Source: Deltaproteobacteria bacterium (GTDB lineage Bacteria; Desulfobacterota; Syntrophia; Syntrophales; JACQWR01). From it: a stretch of 64,000 bases of DNA. The notes beneath the pieces are model-generated. The model saw only the letters and a list, made by a program, of their open reading frames with translations, did not search any database and was not told the origin of the DNA. Position numbers and translations under genes: made by a program. The DNA lies in assembly GCA_026388415.1 (NCBI GenBank), contig JAPLJV010000040.1, positions 31,542-95,541 of the forward strand, read 5' to 3'. Shown in pieces: positions 8,747 to 15,897 of the stretch. Each line of letters opens with the position of its first letter. Position 1 is the stretch's first letter.

Positions 8747-10687
8747 ATGGCCAGCAGCGAAAGCACAACGGGAACAGCAGCAGGAAGTCAGACGGTAGGC
8801 AAGGTATTTATTCAATATGGAACGGCAAAAGCCGTGGCGGCGGATGGGACGGAAAGAGCCCTCGCACCCAACAGCCCGATTTTTGCCCATGACCAGATTA
8901 TCACCGACAGTGACGGCAGCGTTTCCATCATGATAGACGGCCATGATGGCGCCCCGGCGACCCAGTTGGATCTCGGCCGAATGAGCCATGTGACTATTGA
9001 CGAAGATGTTTATGCCGGAGCAGCGCCGGGAGTAACCGCGGATGCCACCGCCGAGGCCGATAAGATTCAGCAGGCCCTCTTAGCGGGCGATCAGCCGATT
9101 GACCTGGATGCCACTGCCGCCGGCGGTGACGGCGGGGCAGGCGGAGGAGTCACTTCGCCCTTCAGTTTATCTCTGACAGGCGCTGAGGGCCAAGTTGGTT
9201 CTGGCGCGGGCACCACAGGAACAGAATTTGGAACATCAGGCACCATCCAGGGAGCATTCGCTGCACCAACCGACGCACCTGTTGTTCCGCCCGACGCACC
9301 TGTTGTTCCGCCTTACGTACATGTTGTTCCGCCCGACGCACCTGTTGTTCCGCCCTACGTACCACCCGTTAACCATGCTCCGACTATTACCGACGGTATA
9401 AACCATGTTTCGGATATTACCGGCGGTACCTCTGTATACGAGGCTGCCCTAGCGAATGGATCGCACGTTGTTAATACAACGACGGATGTCACCGGGCACT
9501 TTACTCTTTCTGATGCCGATGGTCTGGGCGATATCAAGACTGTCACCATCAATGGCGAAACAATCAACATTGCCAATTTGGTGGGGCACACCTTTGCAGG
9601 AGAGCATGCGCATGGGACATTGACGATTGATGGATACGATACCGCAACCGGAATCGTCGGCTACCATTATGACTTGACGAGTGCCGCAGTACCAGGAACC
9701 CACGATGCACCTGAGAACGACGTATTCACAATGACCACCTCGGACGGTACAGCCAGTTCTGACCCGGCGCATATTACCATCAATATCATGGATGACGTGC
9801 CGGCGGCGTATGACACTTCCGGCGAGGCACATTATATCACAATTCCGCACGCACCTGCAGACATACTGACTGGTTGGAATGTTGATGATGTTCACGGTGT
9901 TGGTCATGCGACTCTAAATGTGCTCGACGCCGATCCTCATAGTTGGGGGATAACGAACCATGTATCGATTTCAGATCATATAATAACGATCACGGATCCG
10001 GGCTCGGGTAATCCAGAAGTAAGGGCTGTTTCTTCACCCGAATTCGTTGTGGCTGACGGCCACACGGCCAACATCCACTTCGATGTCAACATCGTAGATA
10101 GTACGTCAGGAGACCACTTCAGCTGGACGCTCTACCATGAGGGTAGCAATGGTGATTGGAGTGCGGTCAACGGCGCAGGCGGCACACTGACAGAGAGTGA
10201 TTCCGTAAATTACCCATTAAACAATCCAGCAGGGGCCGATGGCACCTATCGCCTGGTCTTCGATGCAAACGATGTGACGGGTGGATCCGATAAGTTTACG
10301 GTACAGATAGACGATATTCATGTGACCACGCCACAGCCAGATACCTATCAAGTCGTAGGAGATGTCCACGGCACCCTCCAAGGTGAATTTGGCGCCGACG
10401 GTGGCCATGTTGATTCGATTGCGGCATTGAGCCATGTCGATGGGAAAGTAATCGATGGACACTCCGATACCACCCCCGCAGACGGTTTGAAGGTGACAGG
10501 TGAATACGGCGGCGTGCTTGATGTTAATCCCAGCACCGGTGCTTACACTTACACTGCGCATGACCCCAGCAATGCAGCAGGCCCAGGGCATGAGACATTT
10601 AGCTTCACGCTAATAGATGGTGACGGAGACACGTCAATCGCGCAGCTCGACATGCTTATCCATCACGATCCTCCTACTGTTGGTTAA
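8747..10687 (+). CDS. Short LapA/BapA-type adhesin-like protein with VCBS domains, no secretion tail
   Basis: 646 residues; ATG behind AAAGGAGG. The first 110 residues match the N-terminal retention module of LapA-like giant adhesins (VGKVFIQYGTAKAVAADGTE, then a FecR-like beta-rich fold). A Gly/Ala-rich linker leads to a Pro-rich tandem repeat (residues 176-205) and then VCBS/cadherin-like domains, with typical FTLSDADGLGD, FTMTTSDGT and YGGVLDVNPSTGAYTYT strings. Known members run to thousands of residues and end in RTX repeats and a type I secretion signal. This one stops just after a VCBS unit (LIHHDPPTVG), without any RTX nonapeptide, and is followed at once by a terminator. No signal peptide is seen. 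It is either a trimmed relic or a compact form exported in another way. No type I exporter genes lie nearby. Confidence 0.75.
   Translation: MASSESTTGTAAGSQTVGKVFIQYGTAKAVAADGTERALAPNSPIFAHDQIITDSDGSVSIMIDGHDGAPATQLDLGRMSHVTIDEDVYAGAAPGVTADATAEADKIQQALLAGDQPIDLDATAAGGDGGAGGGVTSPFSLSLTGAEGQVGSGAGTTGTEFGTSGTIQGAFAAPTDAPVVPPDAPVVPPYVHVVPPDAPVVPPYVPPVNHAPTITDGINHVSDITGGTSVYEAALANGSHVVNTTTDVTGHFTLSDADGLGDIKTVTINGETINIANLVGHTFAGEHAHGTLTIDGYDTATGIVGYHYDLTSAAVPGTHDAPENDVFTMTTSDGTASSDPAHITINIMDDVPAAYDTSGEAHYITIPHAPADILTGWNVDDVHGVGHATLNVLDADPHSWGITNHVSISDHIITITDPGSGNPEVRAVSSPEFVVADGHTANIHFDVNIVDSTSGDHFSWTLYHEGSNGDWSAVNGAGGTLTESDSVNYPLNNPAGADGTYRLVFDANDVTGGSDKFTVQIDDIHVTTPQPDTYQVVGDVHGTLQGEFGADGGHVDSIAALSHVDGKVIDGHSDTTPADGLKVTGEYGGVLDVNPSTGAYTYTAHDPSNAAGPGHETFSFTLIDGDGDTSIAQLDMLIHHDPPTVG
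9272..9355 (+). repeat. 21-bp tandem repeat, four units
   Basis: Four in-frame 21-bp units at 9272, 9293, 9314 and 9335 encode seven-residue repeats of the form (D/Y)(A/V)(P/H)VVPP, with a fifth partial unit. Unit 3 carries TACGTACAT in place of GACGCACCT. The stretch forms the Pro-rich hinge between the retention module and the VCBS domains of the adhesin-like protein and could change length by slippage without a frameshift. Confidence 0.9.
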
Positions 10688-10709
10688 GTTTATATCAGTT
10701 GTATAAACC

Positions 10710-10749
10710 AGCGCTGTCCGTCTTCTCTCAGGCGGGCAGCGCTTTTTTT
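10710..10749 (+). terminator. Rho-independent terminator after the adhesin-like gene
   Basis: Stem AGCGCTGTCCG (10710-10720) pairs with CGGGCAGCGCT (10733-10743), 11 bp with one G-U pair and a 12-base loop, followed by a run of seven T. It lies 23 bases after the stop codon. Confidence 0.93.
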
Positions 10750-10750
10750 G

Positions 10751-10791
10751 GGTAATTTTGGGTGGTAATTTGGGGACGGTAATTTGGGGAC
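10751..10791 (+). repeat. Tandem GGTAATTTGGGGAC units
   Basis: Three consecutive copies of a 13-14 base unit, the last two identical. The sequence leads into ACACCATACTAAATT. Such strings are often seen beside REP-associated transposase genes, but none is present here. The remaining intergenic DNA up to 10815 shows nothing else. Confidence 0.55.
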
Positions 10792-10815
10792 ACCATACTA
10801 AATTATTGACAAGCC

Positions 10816-10965
10816 TTATGACCCCTTTGTCCGCCTCTGGGCTTTTGAATAGGCATCGAGTTTTTTTCTCATCCCCACGGCAACGACTATGACTTCAATC
10901 ATTTCGGGAGTCCCGCGGACAGTAAACTTAATTCTCGGTATCTTTCTTTCTCGGTCCCGGTTTTG
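10816..10965 (-). pseudogene. Remnant in frame downstream of the RelE-like toxin stop
   Basis: After the toxin TGA (10968-10966) the same frame stays open for 49 more codons to a TAA at 10818-10816. It reads RKIPRIKFTVRGTPEMIEVI, then VVAVGMRKKLDAYSKAQRRT, which has the composition of a structured protein end and resembles the C-terminal strand and helix of RelE/HigB-type toxins. It has no start codon of its own. The likely reading is the tail of a second toxin gene whose 5' part was lost or replaced. Selenocysteine read-through is unlikely because no SECIS-like hairpin was evident. Confidence 0.45.
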
Positions 10966-11244
10966 TCAGCTTTTCAGATACTGCTTCAAATCCCGATAGT
11001 AGTTTTCGTGGGGACCAATCATAACCAACTCCAGGTCTTGGCCGACCTTTCGATAGGCAAGAAGATATTGCATGGTATTTATCTTGAACTTATGGACGAA
11101 TACTCCCGCAAGGTCTCCCTTCTTCTCTTCTCCAAGCGAAGGGTTCTGAGAGATTTTTAGCACCTCCTGATCCAGGAATTCTTTTTCCTGTTTCAGCATC
11201 TTCTTTACCTTCTGGGCGAAAGAGTTTGACTGGTATGTTGTCAT
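10966..11244 (-). CDS. RelE/ParE-family toxin
   Basis: 92 residues. The pattern FAQKVKKMLKQEKEFLDQEV, then KGDLAGVFVHKFKINTMQYLLAYR and LVMIGPHENYYRDLKQYL, is that of RelE/ParE-fold toxins, which are mRNA interferases or gyrase poisons acting in the cytoplasm. It lies six bases after the antitoxin gene on the same strand, antitoxin first, as in most type II modules. The conserved H of GPHENYYRDL is characteristic of the subfamily paired with ParD-like antitoxins. The specific target is not predictable. Confidence 0.85.
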   Translation of the reverse strand: MTTYQSNSFAQKVKKMLKQEKEFLDQEVLKISQNPSLGEEKKGDLAGVFVHKFKINTMQYLLAYRKVGQDLELVMIGPHENYYRDLKQYLKS

Positions 11245-11250
11245 AGCCGC

Positions 11251-11469
11251 CTATCCAAATCTGTATTCCGTTTTTTCGCCTTGCTCCAATTCCCCAAGCC
11301 CGATCAGAATTTCCTTGATGAGTAAATAGGTCAGGTCCGGATTCTCTTCGACGCATTTACCCATTCGAGCCCAATGATCAATCTGGCCTGCTACGGACCG
11401 GTGGTCAATTCGACTAAATTTTCTGGCCTCAGTGACAAGTCCTTCAGATACCCTTACGGCTGTTGCCAT
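11251..11469 (-). CDS. ParD-like antitoxin
   Basis: 72 residues. ATAVRVSEGLVTEARKFSRI followed by RSVAGQIDHWARMGK is the ribbon-helix-helix pattern of the ParD-like antitoxin family, in which the dimer binds operator DNA and the C-terminal helix wraps the toxin. ATG at 11469 sits nine bases after GGGAGG. The preceding promoter lies between two inverted GTTGCATT boxes, as expected for autoregulation. Confidence 0.85.
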   Translation of the reverse strand: MATAVRVSEGLVTEARKFSRIDHRSVAGQIDHWARMGKCVEENPDLTYLLIKEILIGLGELEQGEKTEYRFG

Positions 11470-11492
11470 CGCATATTCCTCCCAAAATTATT

Positions 11493-11538
11493 GTTGCATT
11501 CTGTAAACACTATACATCTATTGATTGCGTAATGCAAC
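11493..11538 (-). promoter_or_regulatory. Promoter and operator of the ParD/RelE module
   Basis: On the minus strand TTGCAT (11537-11532), a 17-base spacer and TATAGT (11514-11509) form a good sigma-70 promoter. GTTGCATT boxes at 11538-11531 (containing the -35) and, inverted, at 11493-11500 (just after the expected start of transcription) frame it symmetrically. Two half sites on either side of the start suggest binding by the antitoxin or the toxin-antitoxin complex. Confidence 0.7.
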
Positions 11539-11540
11539 TC

Positions 11541-11801
11541 GTAAAAAATGGGAGACACTTCCAATACTGTTCGGTATGGATATACGGACATCGTCCAGTT
11601 GCCTCATTGAAAAATGTTACCGAAGGGTGAGATATTTTGGATAACGTAAAAGTTTTGGTTGACCATGGAGCGGATGTCCGTTATCTTTACGGCAATAAGC
11701 AAAGCGCCCTGTTTTATGCAGCAGCTCGCAGGCGCTTTGAGATCGCACGGATTTTGATGGCGAAGGGAAGCGATTCTTGCCTTCTAGCCAACAATGGATA
11801 A
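11541..11801 (+). pseudogene. Broken ankyrin-repeat gene fragment
   Basis: Two frames carry pieces of ankyrin repeats. RYGYTDIVQL, in the frame ending at the TGA near 11610, matches the second helix of an ankyrin unit. A second frame from TTG at 11637 to TAA at 11801 reads DNVKVLVDHGADVRYLYGNK, then ALFYAAARRRFEIARILMAK, which is almost one and a half units. The break between them, the stop codons and the lack of a start with a good ribosome site indicate a decayed gene. A 54-residue product from 11637 is possible but unlikely. Confidence 0.6.
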
Positions 11802-11816
11802 CAAATAGAGATAGGC

Positions 11817-12575
11817 GTGGACAAACGAATAATTGGAATCACGATGGCAGAAACACCCGAGACTGAATTTCAAGGCCAGCAAACCGAAACCGATTCCAGC
11901 CTCGCCATTTATCTGGCCGCTACCCCCACCGTCGAAACCAACCACCCTGATATAGTATCATTCGCCGCGAAATACGCCTCCGGGGCGAGCGATCACGTCG
12001 AAGCCGCAGTCCGCCTCTACTACGCGATACGCGATGGCATCCGATACGACCCCTACACTTTCTTTGTATCGGTACAGAGCTTCGAGGCGAGCCAAACCCT
12101 TAGAGCCGGACGTGCCTGGTGCGTTCCGAAGGCGATTCTGCTCGCGGCCTGCTGCCGCGCACTGGGTATCCCGGCGAGGCTCGGCTTTGCCGATGTCCGT
12201 AACCACCTTTCCACGGAGCGCATGCGACAGATGATGCGGACAGATATCTTCTACTGGCATGGATACACCTCGCTCTACCTTGAGGGGCGGTGGGTCAGGG
12301 CCACGCCGGCGTTCAATATCCAGCTCTGCCGGAAGTTCAACCTTCTTCCCCTGGAGTTCGACGGACGATCGGACTCGCTCTTCCATTCCTTTGATGCGGC
12401 GGGCAATCGGCACATGGAGTACATCCATTACCGGGGAGAGTTTGCCGATACACCGATCGAAAGTATGTTCACCACGTTCCGGGAACTCTACCCCGGCTTA
12501 TGGCGTGCAGAAGGACAGGATATCGGCGCTTGGGCCGACTTCGAGCAGGATGTGGAAGCCGAGACGAAAGGATGA
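11817..12575 (+). CDS. Transglutaminase-like cysteine protease-fold protein
   Basis: 252 residues from GTG 11817; ATG at 11844 gives 243 and is an equal candidate. The core runs from about residue 55 to 190: YYAIRDGIRYDPY, the catalytic Cys in GRAWCVPKAILLAACCRALG, IPARLGFADVRNH, and the catalytic His in FYWHGYTSLYLEGRWVRATP. The third triad position, usually Asp in the xVDPTFN string, reads ATPAFN here, as in a subfamily of bacterial members. A conserved C-terminal tail ends IGAWADFEQDVEAE. Such proteins are predicted amidases or transglutaminases; the substrate is unknown. No signal peptide is present. It stands alone among gene remnants. Confidence 0.75.
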   Translation: MDKRIIGITMAETPETEFQGQQTETDSSLAIYLAATPTVETNHPDIVSFAAKYASGASDHVEAAVRLYYAIRDGIRYDPYTFFVSVQSFEASQTLRAGRAWCVPKAILLAACCRALGIPARLGFADVRNHLSTERMRQMMRTDIFYWHGYTSLYLEGRWVRATPAFNIQLCRKFNLLPLEFDGRSDSLFHSFDAAGNRHMEYIHYRGEFADTPIESMFTTFRELYPGLWRAEGQDIGAWADFEQDVEAETKG

Positions 12576-12602
12576 GCATACGGGAATTTGATAAGACTGT
12601 CA

Positions 12603-12870
12603 GGCCAGGAAAAGGTCCCTGGTGGAAATATTGAGTCCACTGGTGAGATTGACGCCCAGGCGCCTCAATCCCGCTTCGATAATATTGCCGGATGACTTCC
12701 TGCTTGGCCGCTTCTCTGGCCGGAACCGGTCACAATCATAAGAGGTTTATCGGTTTCAATGTGGTCATTGGCGCCGTATCCCTCATAGAGCCGTACATGC
12801 TTCTTCCTGAAAACAGTAAAACGTCATCCTTGAAGAAGGTGCTTGATTATTTCTTGACATCGGCGCGCCG
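12603..12870 (-). pseudogene. UPF0371 (DUF1846)-like gene remnant
   Basis: No intact gene fills 12576-12953. On the minus strand one frame reads RLYEGYGANDHIETDKPLMI followed by VTGSG, close to the conserved EGYGxNDYIETTKPLVVVT string of UPF0371 proteins. Another frame, ending at a TGA near 12603, reads GLRRLGVNLTSGLNI, like the usual end of that family. The distance is far too short for the roughly 500-residue protein, and the frames differ, so an internal deletion and frameshift are implied. Family assignment is from memory of the motif only. Confidence 0.45.
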
Positions 12871-12882
12871 TTGAGCTAAAAA
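12854..12882 (+). promoter_or_regulatory. Promoter of the first TRAP transporter
   Basis: TTGACA (12854-12859), 17-base spacer, TAAAAA (12877-12882), about 70 bases upstream of dctP. The spacer holds a perfect 10-bp palindrome, CGGCGCGCCG (12861-12870), placed where a repressor would block polymerase. Confidence 0.7.
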
Positions 12883-12953
12883 TAGCCACATAATAGCTTC
12901 CATGTCGTAAATTGTTCATGGATAAACTTTAACCTTTAACAAAGGAGAAAAAA

Positions 12954-13970
12954 ATGAAACACTTTAAGATGGTGCCTTTCACTCTCGTTGCAGTAATGGT
13001 AGGCATTTTATTTTCCACAACGGCCTTTGCAGTAACAAAGCTCAATTACTCAATATTCTTCCCTGCACCTCACAAAAATAGCGTATTGGCTACGGAATGG
13101 GGTAAAGAGATCGAGAAAAGGACCAAGGGAGAGGTTGTGGTCACGATGTTTTACGGTGGTACGCTGACCCCGGCCGACAAGTGCTACGATGGCGTGGTTA
13201 AAGGTATTTCGGACATCGGTAGCTCGGTATTTTCTTATACGATGGGCAAGTTTCCTCTGACGGAGGTCCTCGACCTGCCCATGGGATCCAAGACCGCCGC
13301 TACGGCCACCCGCATGGTTAATGATTATTACAACAAATTCAAGCCTAAAGAGTTGGAAGAAGTGCAGATAATGTACCTGCACGCCCATGGCCCCGGAATC
13401 ATCCATAACAAATCCAAAGCTATCGCCACACTTGAGGACCTCAAGGGCATGAAGATCCGGGCCACCGGCACCACCGGCAAGCTTGTAAGTCACCTCGGCG
13501 CCACAGCCGTGGGTATGCCCATGGGTGAAACTTACGATGCCATCAGCAGAGGCGTGGCCGAAGGTGTGGCGTGCCCTGTGGAGACGCTGCAGGGATGGAA
13601 AATCGGTGAAGTCGTAAAATATACGACTCAGAACTTCGGTACGGCCTATAACATCTCATTCTTTGTGGCGATGAATAAAAGCAAATGGAATGCGCTGACT
13701 CCCGAGATCCGGAAAATCATCGAAAAGATCAATGAGGAGTGGATTGTCAAGACCGGACAGGCCTGGGATGATATAGACAAGTCCGGCTATGATTTTTACC
13801 AGAAGCAGGGCGGCAAAATTACCACGCTTTCCAAAACGGAAGAAGCCAGATGGATCAAGGCGGTACAGCCCATGTTTGAAGAATATGTAAAAGAAAAGAC
13901 GGCCAAGGGTCTGCCGGCAAAGGAGGCTTTGAAATTCTGCCAGGATCGCCTGCTGCAACTGCAGAAATAG
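12954..13970 (+). CDS. dctP: TRAP transporter solute-binding protein, DctP family
   Basis: 338 residues behind AAAGGAG. A Sec signal peptide ends at FSTTAFA (about residue 26). The mature protein has the DctP pattern: NYSIFFPAPHKNSVLATEWG, GGTLTPADKCYDGVVKGISDIG, then LKGMKIRATGTTGKLVSHLGATAVGMPMGETYDAISRGVAEG, whose Arg (KIRATG) usually binds the substrate carboxylate. It captures an organic acid in the periplasm and hands it to the DctQ/DctM membrane pair encoded directly downstream. The neighbouring acyl-CoA ligase, although convergent, hints at an aromatic or fatty acid substrate. Confidence 0.93.
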   Translation: MKHFKMVPFTLVAVMVGILFSTTAFAVTKLNYSIFFPAPHKNSVLATEWGKEIEKRTKGEVVVTMFYGGTLTPADKCYDGVVKGISDIGSSVFSYTMGKFPLTEVLDLPMGSKTAATATRMVNDYYNKFKPKELEEVQIMYLHAHGPGIIHNKSKAIATLEDLKGMKIRATGTTGKLVSHLGATAVGMPMGETYDAISRGVAEGVACPVETLQGWKIGEVVKYTTQNFGTAYNISFFVAMNKSKWNALTPEIRKIIEKINEEWIVKTGQAWDDIDKSGYDFYQKQGGKITTLSKTEEARWIKAVQPMFEEYVKEKTAKGLPAKEALKFCQDRLLQLQK

Positions 13971-14020
13971 GATGGAGAATTGAGGGGTAATATAAGAAAC
14001 ATATAATTTAGGAGCGCCTC

Positions 14021-14503
14021 ATGAAAGGATTCATCAACGTTATCAAGGGAATATGTAGTTTGCTGAATGTTATCGCCGGGATCAGCCTGACATTTCTCAT
14101 GCTCTTGACCATTGCTGACGTAGTCTTAAGGTTTTGCAAGATGCCTGTTCGCGGCACCTATGAAATGGTGGCTTATGCCGGCGCCATTGTCATCGGCTTT
14201 TCCCTGCCAATCACCTCCTGGATGAGAGGGCATATCTTCGTTGACTTTCTGGTTTTGAAATTTTCCAAGCCAGTCCAGAACATCATTAACCTGACCACCA
14301 GATGCGTCGTCATCGTGTTATTCCTGCTGATCGGTTGGAACCTCATGAAATACGGCATGGATCTTTTCCAATCGGGTGAAGTCACGACCACTCTGCGGCT
14401 CCCCTTTTACCCGATTGCCTACGGAGTGGGCCTGTGCTGCTTTATGGAGTGTCTGGTCATGGTCGGCGACATCTACAAGATACTGGGAGGCGAATATGAA
14501 TGA
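14021..14503 (+). CDS. dctQ: TRAP transporter small permease, DctQ family
   Basis: 160 residues with four predicted membrane helices (about 15-40, 50-70, 90-110, 130-150), the usual size and topology. LTIADVVLRFCKMPVRGTYEM is the characteristic DctQ string after the first helix. It forms the membrane complex with the large subunit DctM. Its last codons overlap the dctM start by eight bases, indicating translational coupling. Confidence 0.92.
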   Translation: MKGFINVIKGICSLLNVIAGISLTFLMLLTIADVVLRFCKMPVRGTYEMVAYAGAIVIGFSLPITSWMRGHIFVDFLVLKFSKPVQNIINLTTRCVVIVLFLLIGWNLMKYGMDLFQSGEVTTTLRLPFYPIAYGVGLCCFMECLVMVGDIYKILGGEYE

Positions 14504-15797
14504 GGTAACCATCGGCCTTGCGGGTCTGGCGATAATATTGCTGCTTTTTCTCACGGGCATCGAGTTGGGATTTGCTATGGCCCTAATCGGTTTCCTGGGA
14601 TTCGGTTATATCGTATCTTTCAGCGCCGCCTCCAATCTTTTGGCCAAGGATATTTTCGATGTCTTTTCCTCTTACGGATTTACGGTTATTCCCCTCTTTG
14701 TGCTCATGGGCCAAGTCGCTTTTAATGCCGGCATTGCCCGCCGGTTATTCAATGCCTCCTACAAATTCATTGGACATATTCCCGGCGGGCTGGCTATGGC
14801 AACGGTGGCCGGCGCCACGGCCTTCAAGGCCATTTGCGGATCTTCCCCGGCTACGGCGGCAACGTTTGCCGTGGTGGCCGTGCCGGAAATGGATCGCTAC
14901 GGATATGGCAAGAAGCTCTCCACCGGCATCGTCGCCGTAGTGGGAACGCTGGGTATTCTCATCCCGCCCAGCGTTACGCTGATCGTCTTCGGCATCATTA
15001 CCGAGCAGTCCATCGGCAAGCTCTTTCTGGCCGGATTGATACCGGGATTGATGATTGCCTTCTTTTTCATCTGCATCATCTATATCTGGTGCAAAATTGA
15101 TCCGGCCCTCGGCCCAAAAGGCGAAAAATCCACATGGAAAGAGCGCCTCCTTGCCTTGCCCGAGATTGCCTGGGTGGTGGCCATTTTCCTGTTTATGGTC
15201 GGGGGGCTGATGTCGGGATTATTCACTCCCACGGAAGCGGGCAGCGTGGGGACTTTTTTTGTGCTCATATTATCGTTTGCCAAGCGGGACATAAAATTGA
15301 AGGGCTACATCACGTCGGTGGCGGAATCTTTGCGCACCGCGTGCATGGTCCTGATGCTCATCGCGGGCTCAGCCGTCCTGGGGCACTTTCTGGCCGTGAC
15401 CAGGATTCCCATGATCGCCGCGGACTGGGTAGGTGCGCTGGCCCTGAATCGCTACATAATCATGATTATTATCAGCATTATCTATCTAATCGGCGGTTCA
15501 TTTATTGATGATCTGGCTTTCATGATTCTTGCCACCCCGATCTTCTATCCGTGTATCATCAAGCTCGGCTTTGATCCCATCTGGTTCGGCATGATCATCG
15601 CCATCACGGTCATGGTCGGGGTAGTAGTCCCGCCTGTTGCCATTAACGTCTTTGTGGTCAACAAGATCACCAAGGTTCCTTTTGGCGTGATTTACGCCGG
15701 GGTCTATCCCTTTTTAATCAGTCTCGTCGTTTGCGCGGCTCTGCTTTTCATCTTCCCGCAACTGGCGCTCTGGCTTCCGAATCTGCTTATGGGGTAA
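14496..15797 (+). CDS. dctM: TRAP transporter large permease, DctM family
   Basis: 433 residues from ATG 14496, which has GGGAGGCGAAT just upstream and lies inside the end of dctQ; an upstream open frame to 14376 is not used. About twelve hydrophobic segments. Family strings include SYGFTVIPLFVLMGQVAFNAG, GATAFKAICGSSPATAATFA, GTLGILIPPSVTLIVFG and the C-terminal MVGVVVPPVAINVFV. It is the Na+-driven transport subunit of the inner membrane. A bidirectional terminator follows 28 bases after the stop. Confidence 0.95.
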   Translation: MNEVTIGLAGLAIILLLFLTGIELGFAMALIGFLGFGYIVSFSAASNLLAKDIFDVFSSYGFTVIPLFVLMGQVAFNAGIARRLFNASYKFIGHIPGGLAMATVAGATAFKAICGSSPATAATFAVVAVPEMDRYGYGKKLSTGIVAVVGTLGILIPPSVTLIVFGIITEQSIGKLFLAGLIPGLMIAFFFICIIYIWCKIDPALGPKGEKSTWKERLLALPEIAWVVAIFLFMVGGLMSGLFTPTEAGSVGTFFVLILSFAKRDIKLKGYITSVAESLRTACMVLMLIAGSAVLGHFLAVTRIPMIAADWVGALALNRYIIMIIISIIYLIGGSFIDDLAFMILATPIFYPCIIKLGFDPIWFGMIIAITVMVGVVVPPVAINVFVVNKITKVPFGVIYAGVYPFLISLVVCAALLFIFPQLALWLPNLLMG

Positions 15798-15824
15798 GGG
15801 ATAAAGAAAGGGTAAAAGGTAAAA

Positions 15825-15857
15825 GGGGCGCCGGAGAAAGCACCGGCGCCCCTTTTT
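15825..15857. terminator. Bidirectional terminator between dctM and the acyl-CoA ligase
   Basis: GGGGCGCCGG (15825-15834) pairs with CCGGCGCCCC (15843-15852), a perfect 10-bp stem with an 8-base loop. T5 follows on the plus strand and A4 precedes it, so it can end both convergent transcripts. Confidence 0.93.
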
Positions 15858-15897
15858 GTTTAGGGCCTGAAACGGAAGAACTGTTGCGTTTGTCCGC

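Noticed and set aside
9272..9355. Regular 21-bp repeats as a CRISPR-like array
   Set aside because: Units are contiguous without spacers and are in frame in a Pro-rich linker.
12692..12874. 60-codon frame on the plus strand between the transglutaminase and dctP
   Set aside because: Its DNA is better explained by the UPF0371-like remnant on the other strand and the dctP promoter at its end.
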